A stretch of DNA of 64,000 bases from Sulfitobacter sp. 20_GPM-1509m (GCF_000620505.1 NZ_KK211144.1:503681-567680); one strand, 5' to 3'; counted from the first letter of the stretch, positions 27,426-36,791 are shown. Notes: generated from the sequence alone by a model not told the origin. Made by a program: numbers and translations.

Positions 27426-27877
27426 ACCAGCCGCACGCCGCTGACGGCCACATCGACCTTGAATTCACGCCCCACGGCGACGACGCCCACGCGGCGCAGC
27501 TCGGATGCGTCAAAGTTGGCATCGGTCCGATAGGCTTCGAGCGTCTCGAAGGGCACCGTGATCGTGGTCCACGTGGACGGTGCCACAAAGCCCGTGCGAA
27601 AGGATTGCCATGCACGCGTCAGCCGCGTGGTCCGCAGGCGCAGGTCGTAGTTTTCGCCATTGCCGCAAACATCCAGTTCCAGCCCCGTGCAACCGCTGGC
27701 ATCCTGCTCCAGATCAAAGGCCATCTGGATAAAACCGCCGCCGTTGTCTGTGCTTACCGTGCCTGTCAGGCGCATGGCCTTGCGACCGGCGACCTGCTCC
27801 GTTGACGCCTGCCCGCGGGACACGCCACCCATCACGCTGTCGGCGACATAGGTCCAGTCGGGGTGCAGCGCCCTCAC
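27422..27877 (-). CDS. CIA30 (NDUFAF1)-like domain protein
   Basis: 151 residues consisting of one galactose-binding-like CIA30 domain: WTYVADSVMGGVSRGQ near 8-23, DNGGGFIQMAFDL near 44-56 and the closing ELRRVGVVAVGREFKVDVAVSGVRLV. In mitochondria CIA30/NDUFAF1 is a complex I assembly factor; bacterial members are mostly uncharacterised. No signal peptide. The GTG start overlaps the dipeptidase stop (GTGA), so it is translated with the dipeptidase and SDR genes. Confidence 0.8.
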   Translation of the reverse strand: MRALHPDWTYVADSVMGGVSRGQASTEQVAGRKAMRLTGTVSTDNGGGFIQMAFDLEQDASGCTGLELDVCGNGENYDLRLRTTRLTRAWQSFRTGFVAPSTWTTITVPFETLEAYRTDANFDASELRRVGVVAVGREFKVDVAVSGVRLV

Positions 27878-28920
27878 GCGCCCTTTTCCAGATGCCGACC
27901 AAGGAACGCCAACCAGTTCTCACAGCAAATCTTGGCGATCACCTCTGCGCCAAAGCCCGCATCCTCCATCGCCTTGACCAATACAGGCAGATCCGCCGCC
28001 GAGGCGATCCCGTCGGGCATGCGCGCCCCGTCGAAATCGCTGCCCAGTGCCACGTGATCCTCGCCTAAGCGTTCGATCATGTACTCCAGATGGCGAATGC
28101 AGGCTTCCAGCCCTACGCGCCCTGTCTTCCATCCTTCATCACTGAGAAAGGGTGGCGCAAAGTTCAGCCCCGCGATGCCGCCGCTTTGGGCGATAACCTG
28201 CAACTGCGCGTCCGTCAGATTGCGCGAGGACGGACACAGCGACCATGCGTTGGAATGGGTGGCCACGACCGGCTGTCCCATATCTGCGATATCCTCAAAC
28301 CCCTTGAGCGTGATGTGGCTGGTGTCGAGCATGATCCCAAGCTCGCCGCAGCGTTTCGCCAGCCGTTTGCCATCCTCGGTCAACCCCGGTCCAAGGTCGG
28401 GATCGCGGAAATGCGCAAAAGGCACGCCATGGCCAAAGATGTTGTTGCGCGACCAGACCGGTCCGAGCGAGCGCAGTCCGACACCGTAAAGCACGTCCAG
28501 CGCCAGCAGGTCGGCGTCGATACATTCAGCCCCCTCAAGGTGCAGGACACAGGCCACCGCATCGCCCATGAACGCCTGCCCCAACTGGTCGGGGCGCGTG
28601 ACGATCTCGATTTGGCCAGCGGCGGCCAGTTGCAGGGCAATTCCCGCCTGCCCCATGGCCGCCTGCAAGGCCCAGCCCTGATCCAGCGGGTCATCCAGAG
28701 GTTCAAGTTCGACGGCGTTGACCTCGGTGCTGCCCGTGTGAGGCATGCGGCTGGCCGGGCAATAGATCGCAAAGAACCCGCCGCCCATGCCGCCCGCCCG
28801 ACAGGCAGTGGCGTTGATGTGGCCCGCATCCGTTTCAAAATGTGCCACCGGATCGCCCTGATGTTTCCAGAGCCGCATCAGCGCGTCGTTGTGACCGTCA
28901 AATATCATCTGTTTTCCCAT
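27874..28920 (-). CDS. Membrane dipeptidase (peptidase M19)
   Basis: 348 residues from ATG 28920 (MGKQMIFDGHNDAL). The binuclear-zinc site is built from GHNDAL at the N-terminus, Glu in LHLEGAECI near 125, and the His pair in LDTSHI and VATHSNAWSLCPSSRN near 205-250, ending with HVALGSDFDGARMPDG near 295-310. Members hydrolyse dipeptides or N-acyl/D-amino-acid amides. The start is fixed by its TGATG overlap with the SDR stop. A longer frame to 29061 would run into the SDR gene. Confidence 0.9.
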   Translation of the reverse strand: MGKQMIFDGHNDALMRLWKHQGDPVAHFETDAGHINATACRAGGMGGGFFAIYCPASRMPHTGSTEVNAVELEPLDDPLDQGWALQAAMGQAGIALQLAAAGQIEIVTRPDQLGQAFMGDAVACVLHLEGAECIDADLLALDVLYGVGLRSLGPVWSRNNIFGHGVPFAHFRDPDLGPGLTEDGKRLAKRCGELGIMLDTSHITLKGFEDIADMGQPVVATHSNAWSLCPSSRNLTDAQLQVIAQSGGIAGLNFAPPFLSDEGWKTGRVGLEACIRHLEYMIERLGEDHVALGSDFDGARMPDGIASAADLPVLVKAMEDAGFGAEVIAKICCENWLAFLGRHLEKGA

Positions 28921-29684
28921 CAGTCTGCCGTCCAACCTCCGTCGACCATCATGGCCGTGCCTGTCACCATTCCCGAGGCATCCGACGCCAGATACAGCGC
29001 CGCCCCCATAATATCGCTGACCGCGCCCACGCGCGGCAGTTTGATCTTGTCCATGATCCACGTGCGGCTGCGCGCGTCATTGAATGTACCTTCGGTCAGC
29101 GGTGTGCGGATGAAGGTGGGGCAGATCGTGTTGATGCGAATGCCCGCCTTGCCCCATTCGATGGCCATCGCCTTGACCATGCCCTCGACCGCGTGTTTCG
29201 ACGCACAATAAACCGCGCGGTCCGGGCCGCCGACGTGACCCATCTGGCTGCCGATGTGAATGATCGAGCCGGGCTTGCCCGCGTCCAGAAGTGCGCGCGC
29301 GGCATAGGAGGACAGAAAATAAGCCCCCTTCACGTTCACATCCATCACCGTATCGAAATCCGCCACATCGGTGTCCACCGCCGCCGAATGACGCGCCAGA
29401 CCGGCCGAATTCACCACAACGTCAAAGGGGTCGGAAAACGCACCCTTCAACGCCGTAAGATCCGTCTGGTCCAGCACCAGCGCCTCTGCCGAATGCCCCG
29501 CATCGCGCATGGCGGCGACGCTGTCGTGCAACAGATCGGCGCGACGCGCGGCACAGACCACATGGGCTCCCGCCCCGGCCAATGCCACGGCACAGCCCAG
29601 ACCGATGCCCGAGGATGCACCCGTGACAAGGGCGCGGCGGCCTGACAGGTCGAAGGACGGGATTTGTGGAAGTGTCTGAGCCAT
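28920..29684 (-). CDS. SDR family oxidoreductase
   Basis: 254 residues, classical short-chain dehydrogenase: cofactor site VTGASSGIGLG near 18-28, NSAGLA near 95 and catalytic YCASKHAVEG near 156-165. The ATG at 29684 is 7 bases after GAGG. It is the first of a three-gene minus-strand set with the M19 dipeptidase and the CIA30-like protein, all with overlapping stops and starts. The substrate is unknown. Confidence 0.87.
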   Translation of the reverse strand: MAQTLPQIPSFDLSGRRALVTGASSGIGLGCAVALAGAGAHVVCAARRADLLHDSVAAMRDAGHSAEALVLDQTDLTALKGAFSDPFDVVVNSAGLARHSAAVDTDVADFDTVMDVNVKGAYFLSSYAARALLDAGKPGSIIHIGSQMGHVGGPDRAVYCASKHAVEGMVKAMAIEWGKAGIRINTICPTFIRTPLTEGTFNDARSRTWIMDKIKLPRVGAVSDIMGAALYLASDASGMVTGTAMMVDGGWTAD

Positions 29685-29769
29685 CTGTCGCCTCGCATTG
29701 GTGTTCGGCACAGCTTAGCGGATGATGTGCGTTTCACCAGAGCCAGCGCATGGCTGCAACCATTGGCAT

Positions 29770-29790
29770 GGATATTTATAGCCAAAAGAA
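29770..29790 (-). repeat. Dispersed element family 1, copy D (core only)
   Basis: On the minus strand TTCTTTTGGC, three variable bases, AAATATCC. The GC-rich hairpin half is missing. It lies 54 bases after the gcdH stop, the largest distance of the six copies. Confidence 0.75.
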
Positions 29791-29844
29791 ACGGGAGCAC
29801 TGTGGCCCCCGCATCTGTTGTTTCAATTTTCAAAGCGTGCAGGC

Positions 29845-31068
29845 TTAAAAGAACGCCTGAATGCCGGTCTGGGCGCGGCCCAGGATCAGGGCGTGCACAT
29901 CATGGGTGCCCTCGTAGGTGTTGACCGTCTCAAGGTTCATCACGTGGCGCATCACCTGGAATTCACCCGAGATGCCGTTGCCGCCGTGCATGTCACGCGC
30001 GATGCGGGCAATATCCAGCGCCTTGCCGCAGTTGTTGCGCTTGACGATCGAGATCATCTCTGGCGCGGCCTGAGCTGCGTCCATCAGGCGACCCACTTGC
30101 AACGAGGCTTGCAGGCCCAGTGCAATCTCGGTCTGCATGTCGGCCAGTTTCTTCTGGAACAACTGCGTGCCGGCCAGCGGCTTGTTGAACTGTTTGCGGT
30201 CCAGACCGTACTGACGGGCGGCGTGCCAGCAGAATTCGGCCGCGCCCAGCGCGCCCCAGCTGATGCCATAGCGGGCACGGTTCAGACAACCGAAGGGGCC
30301 TTTCAGACCCTGCACGTTGGGCAGCAGCGCGTCGTCGCCGACCTCGACACCGTCCATGACGATTTCACCGGTGATCGAGGCACGCAAGGACAGCTTGTTC
30401 TCGATCTTGGGGGCGCTCAGACCCTTCATGCCTTTTTCCAGGATAAAGCCGCGGATCTTGCCGCCGTGCTCTTCCGACTTGGCCCAGACCACGAACACAT
30501 CCGCGAACGGCGCGTTGGAAATCCACATTTTCGAGCCGGTCAGCTTGTAGCCTGTGGGTGTTTTCACCGCGCGGGTTTTCATGCCTGCGGGGTCCGAGCC
30601 AGCGTCAGGTTCGGTCAGACCAAAACAACCGACCCATTCGCCGCTGGCCAGTTTCGGCAGGTATTTCTTGCGCTGCTCTTCCGAGCCGTAGGCGTAGATC
30701 GGATAGATCACCAGGCTGGATTGCACCGACATCATCGACCGGTAACCGCTGTCGATGCGCTCGACCTCGCGCGCGACCAGACCGTAAGAGACATAAGAGC
30801 CGCCCAGACCGCCGTATTCCTCGGGCAGTGTCACGCCCAACAGACCCATGTCGCCCATTTCGGCAAAGATCGACTTGTCGGAGGTTTCGTTGGCAAAGGC
30901 GTCGATGATGCGCGGAGCCAGCTTTTCCTTGGCATAGGCCGCGGCGCTGTCCTGGATCATGCGTTCGTCTTCGGTCAGCTGTTGCGACAGGCGGAAAGGA
31001 TCGGCCCAGTCGAAGCTGCCCAGATCGGGAGCATCCTTGGCTTTCAGGATCGGGGTTTCTGCATTCAT
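29845..31068 (-). CDS. gcdH: Glutaryl-CoA dehydrogenase
   Basis: FAD enzyme that oxidises and decarboxylates glutaryl-CoA to crotonyl-CoA in lysine/tryptophan breakdown. 407 residues from ATG 31068, preceded by AGAGG. The FAD-binding [13 protein letters not shown] lies near 147-159 and the catalytic Glu in [21 protein letters not shown] near the C-terminus, a stretch diagnostic for GCDH rather than other acyl-CoA dehydrogenases. A LysR gene is divergently placed, as in many gcdH loci. Confidence 0.93.
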   Translation of the reverse strand: MNAETPILKAKDAPDLGSFDWADPFRLSQQLTEDERMIQDSAAAYAKEKLAPRIIDAFANETSDKSIFAEMGDMGLLGVTLPEEYGGLGGSYVSYGLVAREVERIDSGYRSMMSVQSSLVIYPIYAYGSEEQRKKYLPKLASGEWVGCFGLTEPDAGSDPAGMKTRAVKTPTGYKLTGSKMWISNAPFADVFVVWAKSEEHGGKIRGFILEKGMKGLSAPKIENKLSLRASITGEIVMDGVEVGDDALLPNVQGLKGPFGCLNRARYGISWGALGAAEFCWHAARQYGLDRKQFNKPLAGTQLFQKKLADMQTEIALGLQASLQVGRLMDAAQAAPEMISIVKRNNCGKALDIARIARDMHGGNGISGEFQVMRHVMNLETVNTYEGTHDVHALILGRAQTGIQAFF

Positions 31069-31108
31069 GATGGACCTCTTTCTCGAATCTGTTGAATTTC
31101 GTGCAGTA

Positions 31109-31127
31109 TTGCAAAGAAACGCGGCAA
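31109..31127. promoter_or_regulatory. LysR-type binding site (TTGC-N11-GCAA) between gcdH and its regulator
   Basis: A perfect inverted repeat TTGC/GCAA with an 11-base spacer, matching the T-N11-A rule for LysR proteins, located in the 104-base divergent intergenic region. It is the expected place for autoregulation and control of gcdH. Confidence 0.55.
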
Positions 31128-31172
31128 GTTCTAACAATCATCCGTCCTGTGATACATGAGGATTAGTCATAG

Positions 31173-32078
31173 ATGATCGCCCCCCGCCGTTTCCTGCCTT
31201 CAACCGGTGCACTGATGGCGTTCGAGGCTGTGGCGCGCCTGGGATCGGCAACGGCCGCCGCGCAAGAGTTGTCCTTGACCCAAAGCGGGGTCAGCCGCCA
31301 GTTGCGCAGCCTAGAGACACAGATCGGTGCATCGCTGGTGCAGCGCGAGGGGCGTGCGCTGGTGCTGACGCCGGTGGGGCGCGAATATGCGCGCACGGTG
31401 CGCGAGATCCTGCACCGGCTGGCGGCGGCATCCGTGGCGGCACGCACCAACCCGGACGGCGGCACATTGAACCTTGCGATCCTGCCTGCATTCGGGATGC
31501 ACTGGCTGGCCCCGCGCCTGCAGGATTTCGCCCGCACGCATCCAGAGGTCACGGTCAACCTGTCCACCCGTCTCGCGCCCTTCGATTTCCGCGCCAGCCG
31601 GTTCGACGCCGCGATCCATTTCGGCCGCGCAGACTGGCCGGGAGCGGATCACCTGCCCCTGATGCCGGAAACCGTGGTGCCGGTCTGTGCGCCGGGGCTG
31701 CTGCAACAGGCCAGCAGCGCCCAGATCGCAGCGCAGCCCCTGCTGCATCTGGAAACGCGTCCCAAAGGCTGGGCGCGCTGGCTGGCGGCACAAGGGTGGA
31801 CAGGGGAATTGGGCGCCGGGATGCAGTTCGACCAGTTCTCGACCATGGCACAGGCGGCGATCCACGGCATGGGCGTGGCATTGCTGCCGACCTTTGTGGC
31901 ACAGCCCTATCTGGACAGCGGCCAACTTGCGCTGGCCTCGGCGCAGACATCGCAAAGCATCGGGACCTATTACCTCGTGTGGCCGTCCGAACGCGCCACC
32001 CAGGCCTCGCTGCGCTCGTTTCGCGCATGGCTGGGCGAACAGGCACGCACCGCATCCGAACCAATTCCGCAGACCTGA
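31173..32078 (+). CDS. LysR-family regulator, probable regulator of gcdH
   Basis: 301 residues: an N-terminal winged helix-turn-helix (ARLGSATAAAQELSLTQSGVSRQLRSLE near 22-49) and a periplasmic-binding-protein-like effector domain (about 90-290). The type resembles GcvA/GcdR. Its divergent position 104 bases from gcdH and the TTGC-N11-GCAA site between them suggest that it controls glutaryl-CoA breakdown, which is inference from context. Confidence 0.88.
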   Translation: MIAPRRFLPSTGALMAFEAVARLGSATAAAQELSLTQSGVSRQLRSLETQIGASLVQREGRALVLTPVGREYARTVREILHRLAAASVAARTNPDGGTLNLAILPAFGMHWLAPRLQDFARTHPEVTVNLSTRLAPFDFRASRFDAAIHFGRADWPGADHLPLMPETVVPVCAPGLLQQASSAQIAAQPLLHLETRPKGWARWLAAQGWTGELGAGMQFDQFSTMAQAAIHGMGVALLPTFVAQPYLDSGQLALASAQTSQSIGTYYLVWPSERATQASLRSFRAWLGEQARTASEPIPQT

Positions 32079-32164
32079 CCCACTGTCGCCGCATTTGCGC
32101 CGCAATCCCCCACTAGGGCTTCGGTCAGTGTTTTCGGGTGGGGCCGGACCAAACAGGAGCATTC

Positions 32165-32542
32165 ATGCTGCGTTCTATTCAAAAACTGGCCCTTGCCGCC
32201 GCTCTCGGCGCGACCTTGGCCCCTGCCGCCTTTGCCGATGGTGCATCCGCCAATGAACATACCGTCATGGTTTTGGGCGAATCCTTCTTTCCACGTGTGA
32301 CCTATGCAAGTCCGGGCGACACCGTCCGGTTCATCAACGCATCAGAAAGCGAACAGCTGATCGTCGCCAAGGACGAAAACTGGACTGTCGGCCCGATCGC
32401 AGTCGGCGGAGAAGAAGTCTTTGCCGTCGTCGCAGGCATGAAAAACGACTTTTCCCTTATGCTCGGCGAAGAGGCCGACGAGGAAGCCCTCGCAAACGCA
32501 TCGGGCGCAATCAGCTTCAGCTCGCCTCCGCTGGGCAACTGA
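32165..32542 (+). CDS. Secreted cupredoxin-like protein lacking evident copper ligands
   Basis: 125 residues with a signal peptide (cleavage near AFADG, residue 24). The mature part starts EHTVMVLGESFFPRVTYASPGDTVRFINAS, the pattern of the first strands of plastocyanin-like domains. There is no Cys at all in the mature protein and no later His/Met pair, so a normal type-1 copper site cannot form. CAGGAG precedes the ATG at 32165. Single gene followed by a hairpin. Fold assignment is by pattern only. Confidence 0.55.
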   Translation: MLRSIQKLALAAALGATLAPAAFADGASANEHTVMVLGESFFPRVTYASPGDTVRFINASESEQLIVAKDENWTVGPIAVGGEEVFAVVAGMKNDFSLMLGEEADEEALANASGAISFSSPPLGN

Positions 32543-32568
32543 ATCTCGTAAATCGCGAAGTGTTCCGG

Positions 32569-32597
32569 GACCTGCTTGTCTTTTCGGCAAGCAGGTC
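32569..32597. terminator. Hairpin between the cupredoxin-like and SRAP genes
   Basis: Perfect 10-bp stem GACCTGCTTG / CAAGCAGGTC around a 9-base loop in the convergent space. No long T tract follows on either strand, so it is a weak or factor-assisted terminator. Confidence 0.45.
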
Positions 32598-32606
32598 GTT
32601 CCGCGT

Positions 32607-33269
32607 TTAGTCAAGGGGTTCGATCAACTCGGGACCTTCGGCACGGTTCGAATTCACAGCCGTGCCCACGCGGTGCATCTGCAACGTGTCTTCGGGCGCA
32701 GGCTGCATCAGGCGGGCGGCGCCTTTGCCCTCTTCCCCCAGCCACAGTGACAGCTGCTCCGGCTCCAGCACGACGGGCATCCGGTGGTGAATGGCGGACA
32801 TGGTTGTGTTGGCCCCTGTGGTGACAATTGCGCAGGTCCGCAACCGGGTGTCGCCCCCCTCCCAATCCTGCCAGATCGCCGCAAAGGTCAAGGGCGCGCC
32901 ATCGCGGCGGGTGATGTACCACGGCAGACGGTTGCCGTTTGCATCCTTGGTCCATTCATAAAAACCGGTGGCCAGCACCACACACCGCCGGTCGCGGCAG
33001 GCGGTGCGAAAGGCGGGTTTCTCGGCGATGGTCTCGGCCCGCGCATTGATCAGCAACGGTCCGTCATTCGGTTTTTTGTACCACTGCGGGATAAAACCCC
33101 AACGCATCGCCCCCAGCGACCGCTGACTGCCATCGCTGCGGATGACATGGACCGGATCGGTGGGGCAGACGTTGAAATTGGGCACATGCGGCAAATCGTT
33201 TGCGGGCGCTGCCGCGAACAGTTGCGCCATCGCGTCGGTTGGCAGAGTAACGGCTATACGACCACACAT
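32607..33269 (-). CDS. SOS response-associated peptidase family protein (YedK/HMCES)
   Basis: SRAP protein that forms a covalent link to abasic sites in single-stranded DNA through Cys2. 220 residues. The reactive Cys is the second residue (MCGRIAVT), with INARAETI near 74-81, ATGFYEW near 99-105 and HHRMPVVL near 160-167 providing the Asn, Glu and His of the active site. Start and length are as expected. Single gene, no LexA box recognised upstream. Confidence 0.93.
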   Translation of the reverse strand: MCGRIAVTLPTDAMAQLFAAAPANDLPHVPNFNVCPTDPVHVIRSDGSQRSLGAMRWGFIPQWYKKPNDGPLLINARAETIAEKPAFRTACRDRRCVVLATGFYEWTKDANGNRLPWYITRRDGAPLTFAAIWQDWEGGDTRLRTCAIVTTGANTTMSAIHHRMPVVLEPEQLSLWLGEEGKGAARLMQPAPEDTLQMHRVGTAVNSNRAEGPELIEPLD

Positions 33270-33404
33270 GGTCGGGAATGTAGGCGACTTGTGTCACAGG
33301 TCCAAGCCCCACCCGCATTGAGCGGAAAGACGACGCCATCCGTTTGCAACCGCCATCAAAGCCGCGCAGACTGCAACCACACCGACCGATTGGACCCCTG
33401 CCCC

Positions 33405-34673
33405 ATGATCCGCCATTTCCTGCCCGTCTTTGCCCTTTTGCTCGGCTCGTCCTTCCTGCTGTTCGCAGGGGGCATCAACGGGCTGATCCTGCCGGTGCGT
33501 GGCAGTGCCGAGGGCTTTTCGGCCTTTTCCCTGGGTCTGCTCGGCACGGGCTGGGCCATCGGCTACATGGCAGGCTGCGTGCTGACGCCGCGGCTTGTGG
33601 CAAATGTCGGCCACGTGCGCGCGTTCGGAGCGATGGCCGCGATTGCTGCGGTGTCGATGCTGGGGTCTGCGATCATGCTGACCCCGTGGGCGTGGATCGC
33701 GCTGCGCGGCGTCTGCGGTTTCTGTTTCGCCGGAGCCGCGATGATTGTCGAAAGCTGGCTGAGCGATCAGGCGGCACCCGAGCAGCGCGGGCGGATCTTT
33801 GGCGTTTACACGATGGTCAACCTCGGCGCTGTGACCGCAGGTCAGATGACACTGACGCTGGGCGACACCTCCGGGTTTTTCTTCTTTGCCCTGGGCGCGA
33901 TATTCTATTGTCTGGCGCTGGTCCCCACCGCCCTGTCCTCCAGCTCCAACCCCGCACCGCTGGTGGCTGCGCGACTGGATATGAAAGCCCTGTGGCGCAA
34001 TTCACCCGTCGCAGTCTTCGCGGTGTTCTGGGTGGGGGTCAGCAACTCGGCCTTTGGCACTCTGGCGGCGGTCTATGCGGAACGCACGGGGCTGATGCTG
34101 GCGGCGATTGCCTTTTTTACCTCATTGCCGATCCTGGCAGGTGCGCTGGCGCAAATTCCCGTAGGCATCCTCAGCGACAGGATGGACCGGCGCAAGGTGC
34201 TGGTGGGCATCGCGCTGGCTGCGCTGGTTGCCGACATCCTGTTCATCACCATCGCACCACAGGGGCGCATCCCCAATCTGGTTCTGGCCGCGATCCTGGG
34301 CGGATCGATCTTTGCCATGTATCCGGTGATCGTGGCCCATGCCAACGACCACGCCGCCCCCGGCACCTCGATCCAGATCTCGGGTGGGCTGCTGCTGCTT
34401 TATGGCGGCGGCGGCATCGTGGGGCCGCTGATGGCAGGCTGGGCGATGAGCAACTTTGCCGACCGCGCCCTGTTCATGGTCACCGCCGTCGCCCATGTGC
34501 TGGTGATCATATACACGATGTGGCGCATCTCGCGCCGGGTGGCCGTGAAAGAAGCGGACAAGACCGCCTTTCAGGTGGCTCCGGGCGGTCGCGGCAGCAC
34601 GCCGCAAACCGCGGTCCTTGGTGCATCCGACGCAGAAGTGCAGGCCGAAGCCGACACCGCAGCGGCCTCCTGA
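33405..34673 (+). CDS. MFS transporter (YcaD-like)
   Basis: 422 residues with about 12 membrane helices. It starts MIRHFLPVFALLLGSSFLLFAGGINGLILPVRG, the usual N-terminus of the YcaD/CynX-like group. The motif GRIFGVYTMVNLGA is in the first half and LSDRMDRRKVLVGIALA (motif A-like) in the second. A polar C-terminal tail of ~45 residues is cytoplasmic. Substrate unknown. Single gene with a shared terminator downstream. Confidence 0.82.
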   Translation: MIRHFLPVFALLLGSSFLLFAGGINGLILPVRGSAEGFSAFSLGLLGTGWAIGYMAGCVLTPRLVANVGHVRAFGAMAAIAAVSMLGSAIMLTPWAWIALRGVCGFCFAGAAMIVESWLSDQAAPEQRGRIFGVYTMVNLGAVTAGQMTLTLGDTSGFFFFALGAIFYCLALVPTALSSSSNPAPLVAARLDMKALWRNSPVAVFAVFWVGVSNSAFGTLAAVYAERTGLMLAAIAFFTSLPILAGALAQIPVGILSDRMDRRKVLVGIALAALVADILFITIAPQGRIPNLVLAAILGGSIFAMYPVIVAHANDHAAPGTSIQISGGLLLLYGGGGIVGPLMAGWAMSNFADRALFMVTAVAHVLVIIYTMWRISRRVAVKEADKTAFQVAPGGRGSTPQTAVLGASDAEVQAEADTAAAS

Positions 34674-34684
34674 GCACAGCCACG

Positions 34685-34718
34685 AAAAAGGGCGCGCAGA
34701 CCGTTGCCTGCGCGCCCT
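34685..34718 (-). terminator. Terminator between MFS and 5'-nucleotidase genes
   Basis: Perfect 10-bp stem GGGCGCGCAG / CTGCGCGCCC (34690-34717). On the minus strand it runs straight into TTTTT, a good intrinsic terminator for the 5'-nucleotidase gene; on the plus strand no T run follows. Confidence 0.8.
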
Positions 34719-34740
34719 GACAGTTCGGTCGCGAAAGACC

Positions 34741-36300
34741 TTACTTGACCGTGATACGCCCGTCGGTGACCGGCGTGAACGGCCCTTGGGCGGCCAGATA
34801 CTCGGCCAGGACATCCGCCACATCCGGCCCGAAGTCATAGGCGTTTTCAGCGTTGATAAACATCTTGTAGCCATCACCGCCGTTGCGGACATAGTTGTTC
34901 GATACGACGCCATAGACCTTTTCAGGATCAATCGGCGCGCCGCCGACCATCACGTCCGACACCCGCTCGCCCGCCGGCTTCGAAGCATCAAACGCATAGG
35001 TCAAGCCCGCCACCTGGGCAAAGCGGCCTGCGCCCTCTTCCACCTGGCTCACACCGTTTTCCAGCGCCTCGATCACGGTCGCACCCGTGACCTGGAACGT
35101 GGACAGCGTGTTCTGGAACGGCAGCACGGTCAGCACTTCGCCCATGGTGACGGGGCCTGCATCAATCGACGCGCGGATGCCGCCGCCGTTCTGGATCGCG
35201 ATTTCGATTCCCTGATCCTTGACCCGTGCCAACATTGCATCGGCAATCAACGTCCCCATCGAACATTCCATCGCACGGCAGGTTTCCCGGTCGCCGCCAA
35301 TCTGGTCTGATGCTTCGGCCACCACCCGGTTGCGGATCTCTTCCAGCGGTGCCGCCGCTTCGGCAATGCGCGCCACGGTCGCCTCATCCTCGGCCACGCT
35401 CGCGTCGATCAGGATCGGATCGCCCTTGGCTTCGGTGACGTTGCCCTCGTCGTCAAAAGTCACGTTCAGTTCGCCCAGGTATTTGCCATAGGCATAGGCC
35501 TGAACAATCGCGGTGCTGCCCACCATCGTGGGATAGGGGCCTTCGGCCTTTTCGTCCGTGTTGCTGAGCAACGTGTTCGAGTGGCCGCCCACGATCACGT
35601 CAACGCCGGTGGTGTTTTCCGCCACACGCTTGTCGACCACATAGCCCGAGTGCGACAGCACGATGATCTTGGTGATGCCTTCTTCGGTCAGCTTGTCGAC
35701 CTCGCCCTGAACCGCGTCGGACGGATCGGTAAAGATCACGTTCTTGCCGGGGCTGGCCAGTTCGTCCGTGTCCTGCGGCGTCAGGCCGATCAGGCCGATC
35801 TTTTCACCACCACGTTCGATCACTGTGGATTTCGCCAGCTTGTCCGCCAGCAGCGGCTCGCCCGAGACATCGGCGTTCGACATCAGGATCGGGAAATTGA
35901 TCGTATCGATAAAGCTGGCCAGCACCTCGGGGCCATCGTCGAATTCGTGGTTGCCCACGGTCATCGCGTCATAGCCCAGCATGTTCATCATCTCGGCGGC
36001 CAGCTTGCCCTTGTAGTAGGTGTAGAACAGCGTGCCCTGGAACTGGTCACCGCCGTCCACAAGGATGGAGTTGTTCGAGCGTGCCTTGGCGTCCTTGATC
36101 GCCGTCACCAGCCGCGCCGTGCCGCCAAAGCATTCGCCGGCCGTGTTGTCCTCGGCACCGCAGGGACCGTCATACTTGCTGATCGGTTCGAACCGCGCGT
36201 GAAAATCGTTGGTGTGCAGGATGGTCAGCGAATAATCCGCCATCGCTGTGCCAGCGGTCAGCGCAAGCGCCATCGCTGTCTGTGTCAGACGCAAAAACAT
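34741..36300 (-). CDS. Secreted 5'-nucleotidase/metallophosphatase (UshA family)
   Basis: 519 residues with a signal peptide (cleavage near AMADY, residue 21). The metallophosphatase domain has ILHTNDFHARFE near 27-38, VDGGDQFQG near 81-89, TVGNHEFDDG near 116-125 and VGGHSNTLLS near 242-251; the C-terminal 5'-nucleotidase domain has QNGGGIRASID near 380 and NNYVRNGGDGYKMF near 480-493. It releases phosphate from nucleotides in the periplasm. Single gene. Confidence 0.92.
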   Translation of the reverse strand: MFLRLTQTAMALALTAGTAMADYSLTILHTNDFHARFEPISKYDGPCGAEDNTAGECFGGTARLVTAIKDAKARSNNSILVDGGDQFQGTLFYTYYKGKLAAEMMNMLGYDAMTVGNHEFDDGPEVLASFIDTINFPILMSNADVSGEPLLADKLAKSTVIERGGEKIGLIGLTPQDTDELASPGKNVIFTDPSDAVQGEVDKLTEEGITKIIVLSHSGYVVDKRVAENTTGVDVIVGGHSNTLLSNTDEKAEGPYPTMVGSTAIVQAYAYGKYLGELNVTFDDEGNVTEAKGDPILIDASVAEDEATVARIAEAAAPLEEIRNRVVAEASDQIGGDRETCRAMECSMGTLIADAMLARVKDQGIEIAIQNGGGIRASIDAGPVTMGEVLTVLPFQNTLSTFQVTGATVIEALENGVSQVEEGAGRFAQVAGLTYAFDASKPAGERVSDVMVGGAPIDPEKVYGVVSNNYVRNGGDGYKMFINAENAYDFGPDVADVLAEYLAAQGPFTPVTDGRITVK

Positions 36301-36452
36301 GTCAGGTGTCCCCCTAAAAGGTCTGTTGGCATTGGTATCACTCTGGCGGCGCTCTGATTAAGAGTCAAAACCCGAGTGCACGGCCGGCGAATTGACGTAT
36401 CGGAAGCCTAGGCCGCTTGACCAACCTCAAGGCACACGGCATCAGTGAAACC

Positions 36453-36791
36453 ATGCTGATTTTGAAAATATTCCGTGCCGATGAATGGCAAGACCTGCGC
36501 GCCAGGGGCGAAACTCTGGGCGCACCCATCGACGTCACCGACGGCTATGTGCATTTTTCGACACCCGCACAGGCTGCCGAAACCGCAGCCAAACACTTCG
36601 CGGGCGAAGAAAACCTGTGGCTGCTGGGACTTGAGGCAGACGATCTGGGCGACAAGCTGGTCTGGGAGCCGTCGCGCGGTGGTGCGCTGTTCCCCCATCT
36701 TTACCGCCCCCTGAAACTGGACGACGTGGCCTGGGCACAGCCCCTGCCCCTACAGGACGGCGTTCACCAATTCCCCGCAGGTGTCCTATGA
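36453..36791 (+). CDS. DUF952 family protein
   Basis: 112 residues from ATG 36453 (MLILKIFRADEWQDL). The family hallmark DGYVHFSTPAQAAETAAKHF lies near 33-52 and the closing WEPSRGGALFPHLYRPL near 79-95. The fold resembles ADP-ribosyltransferase-like proteins; no activity is established. It overlaps the next gene by ATGA and is the first of a three-gene set ending in pyrD. Confidence 0.85.
   Translation: MLILKIFRADEWQDLRARGETLGAPIDVTDGYVHFSTPAQAAETAAKHFAGEENLWLLGLEADDLGDKLVWEPSRGGALFPHLYRPLKLDDVAWAQPLPLQDGVHQFPAGVL

Noticed and set aside
32784-33404. Upstream extension of the YcaD-like MFS frame
   Set aside because: Antisense to the YedK/HMCES gene; the transporter begins with a typical hydrophobic N-terminus at 33405.
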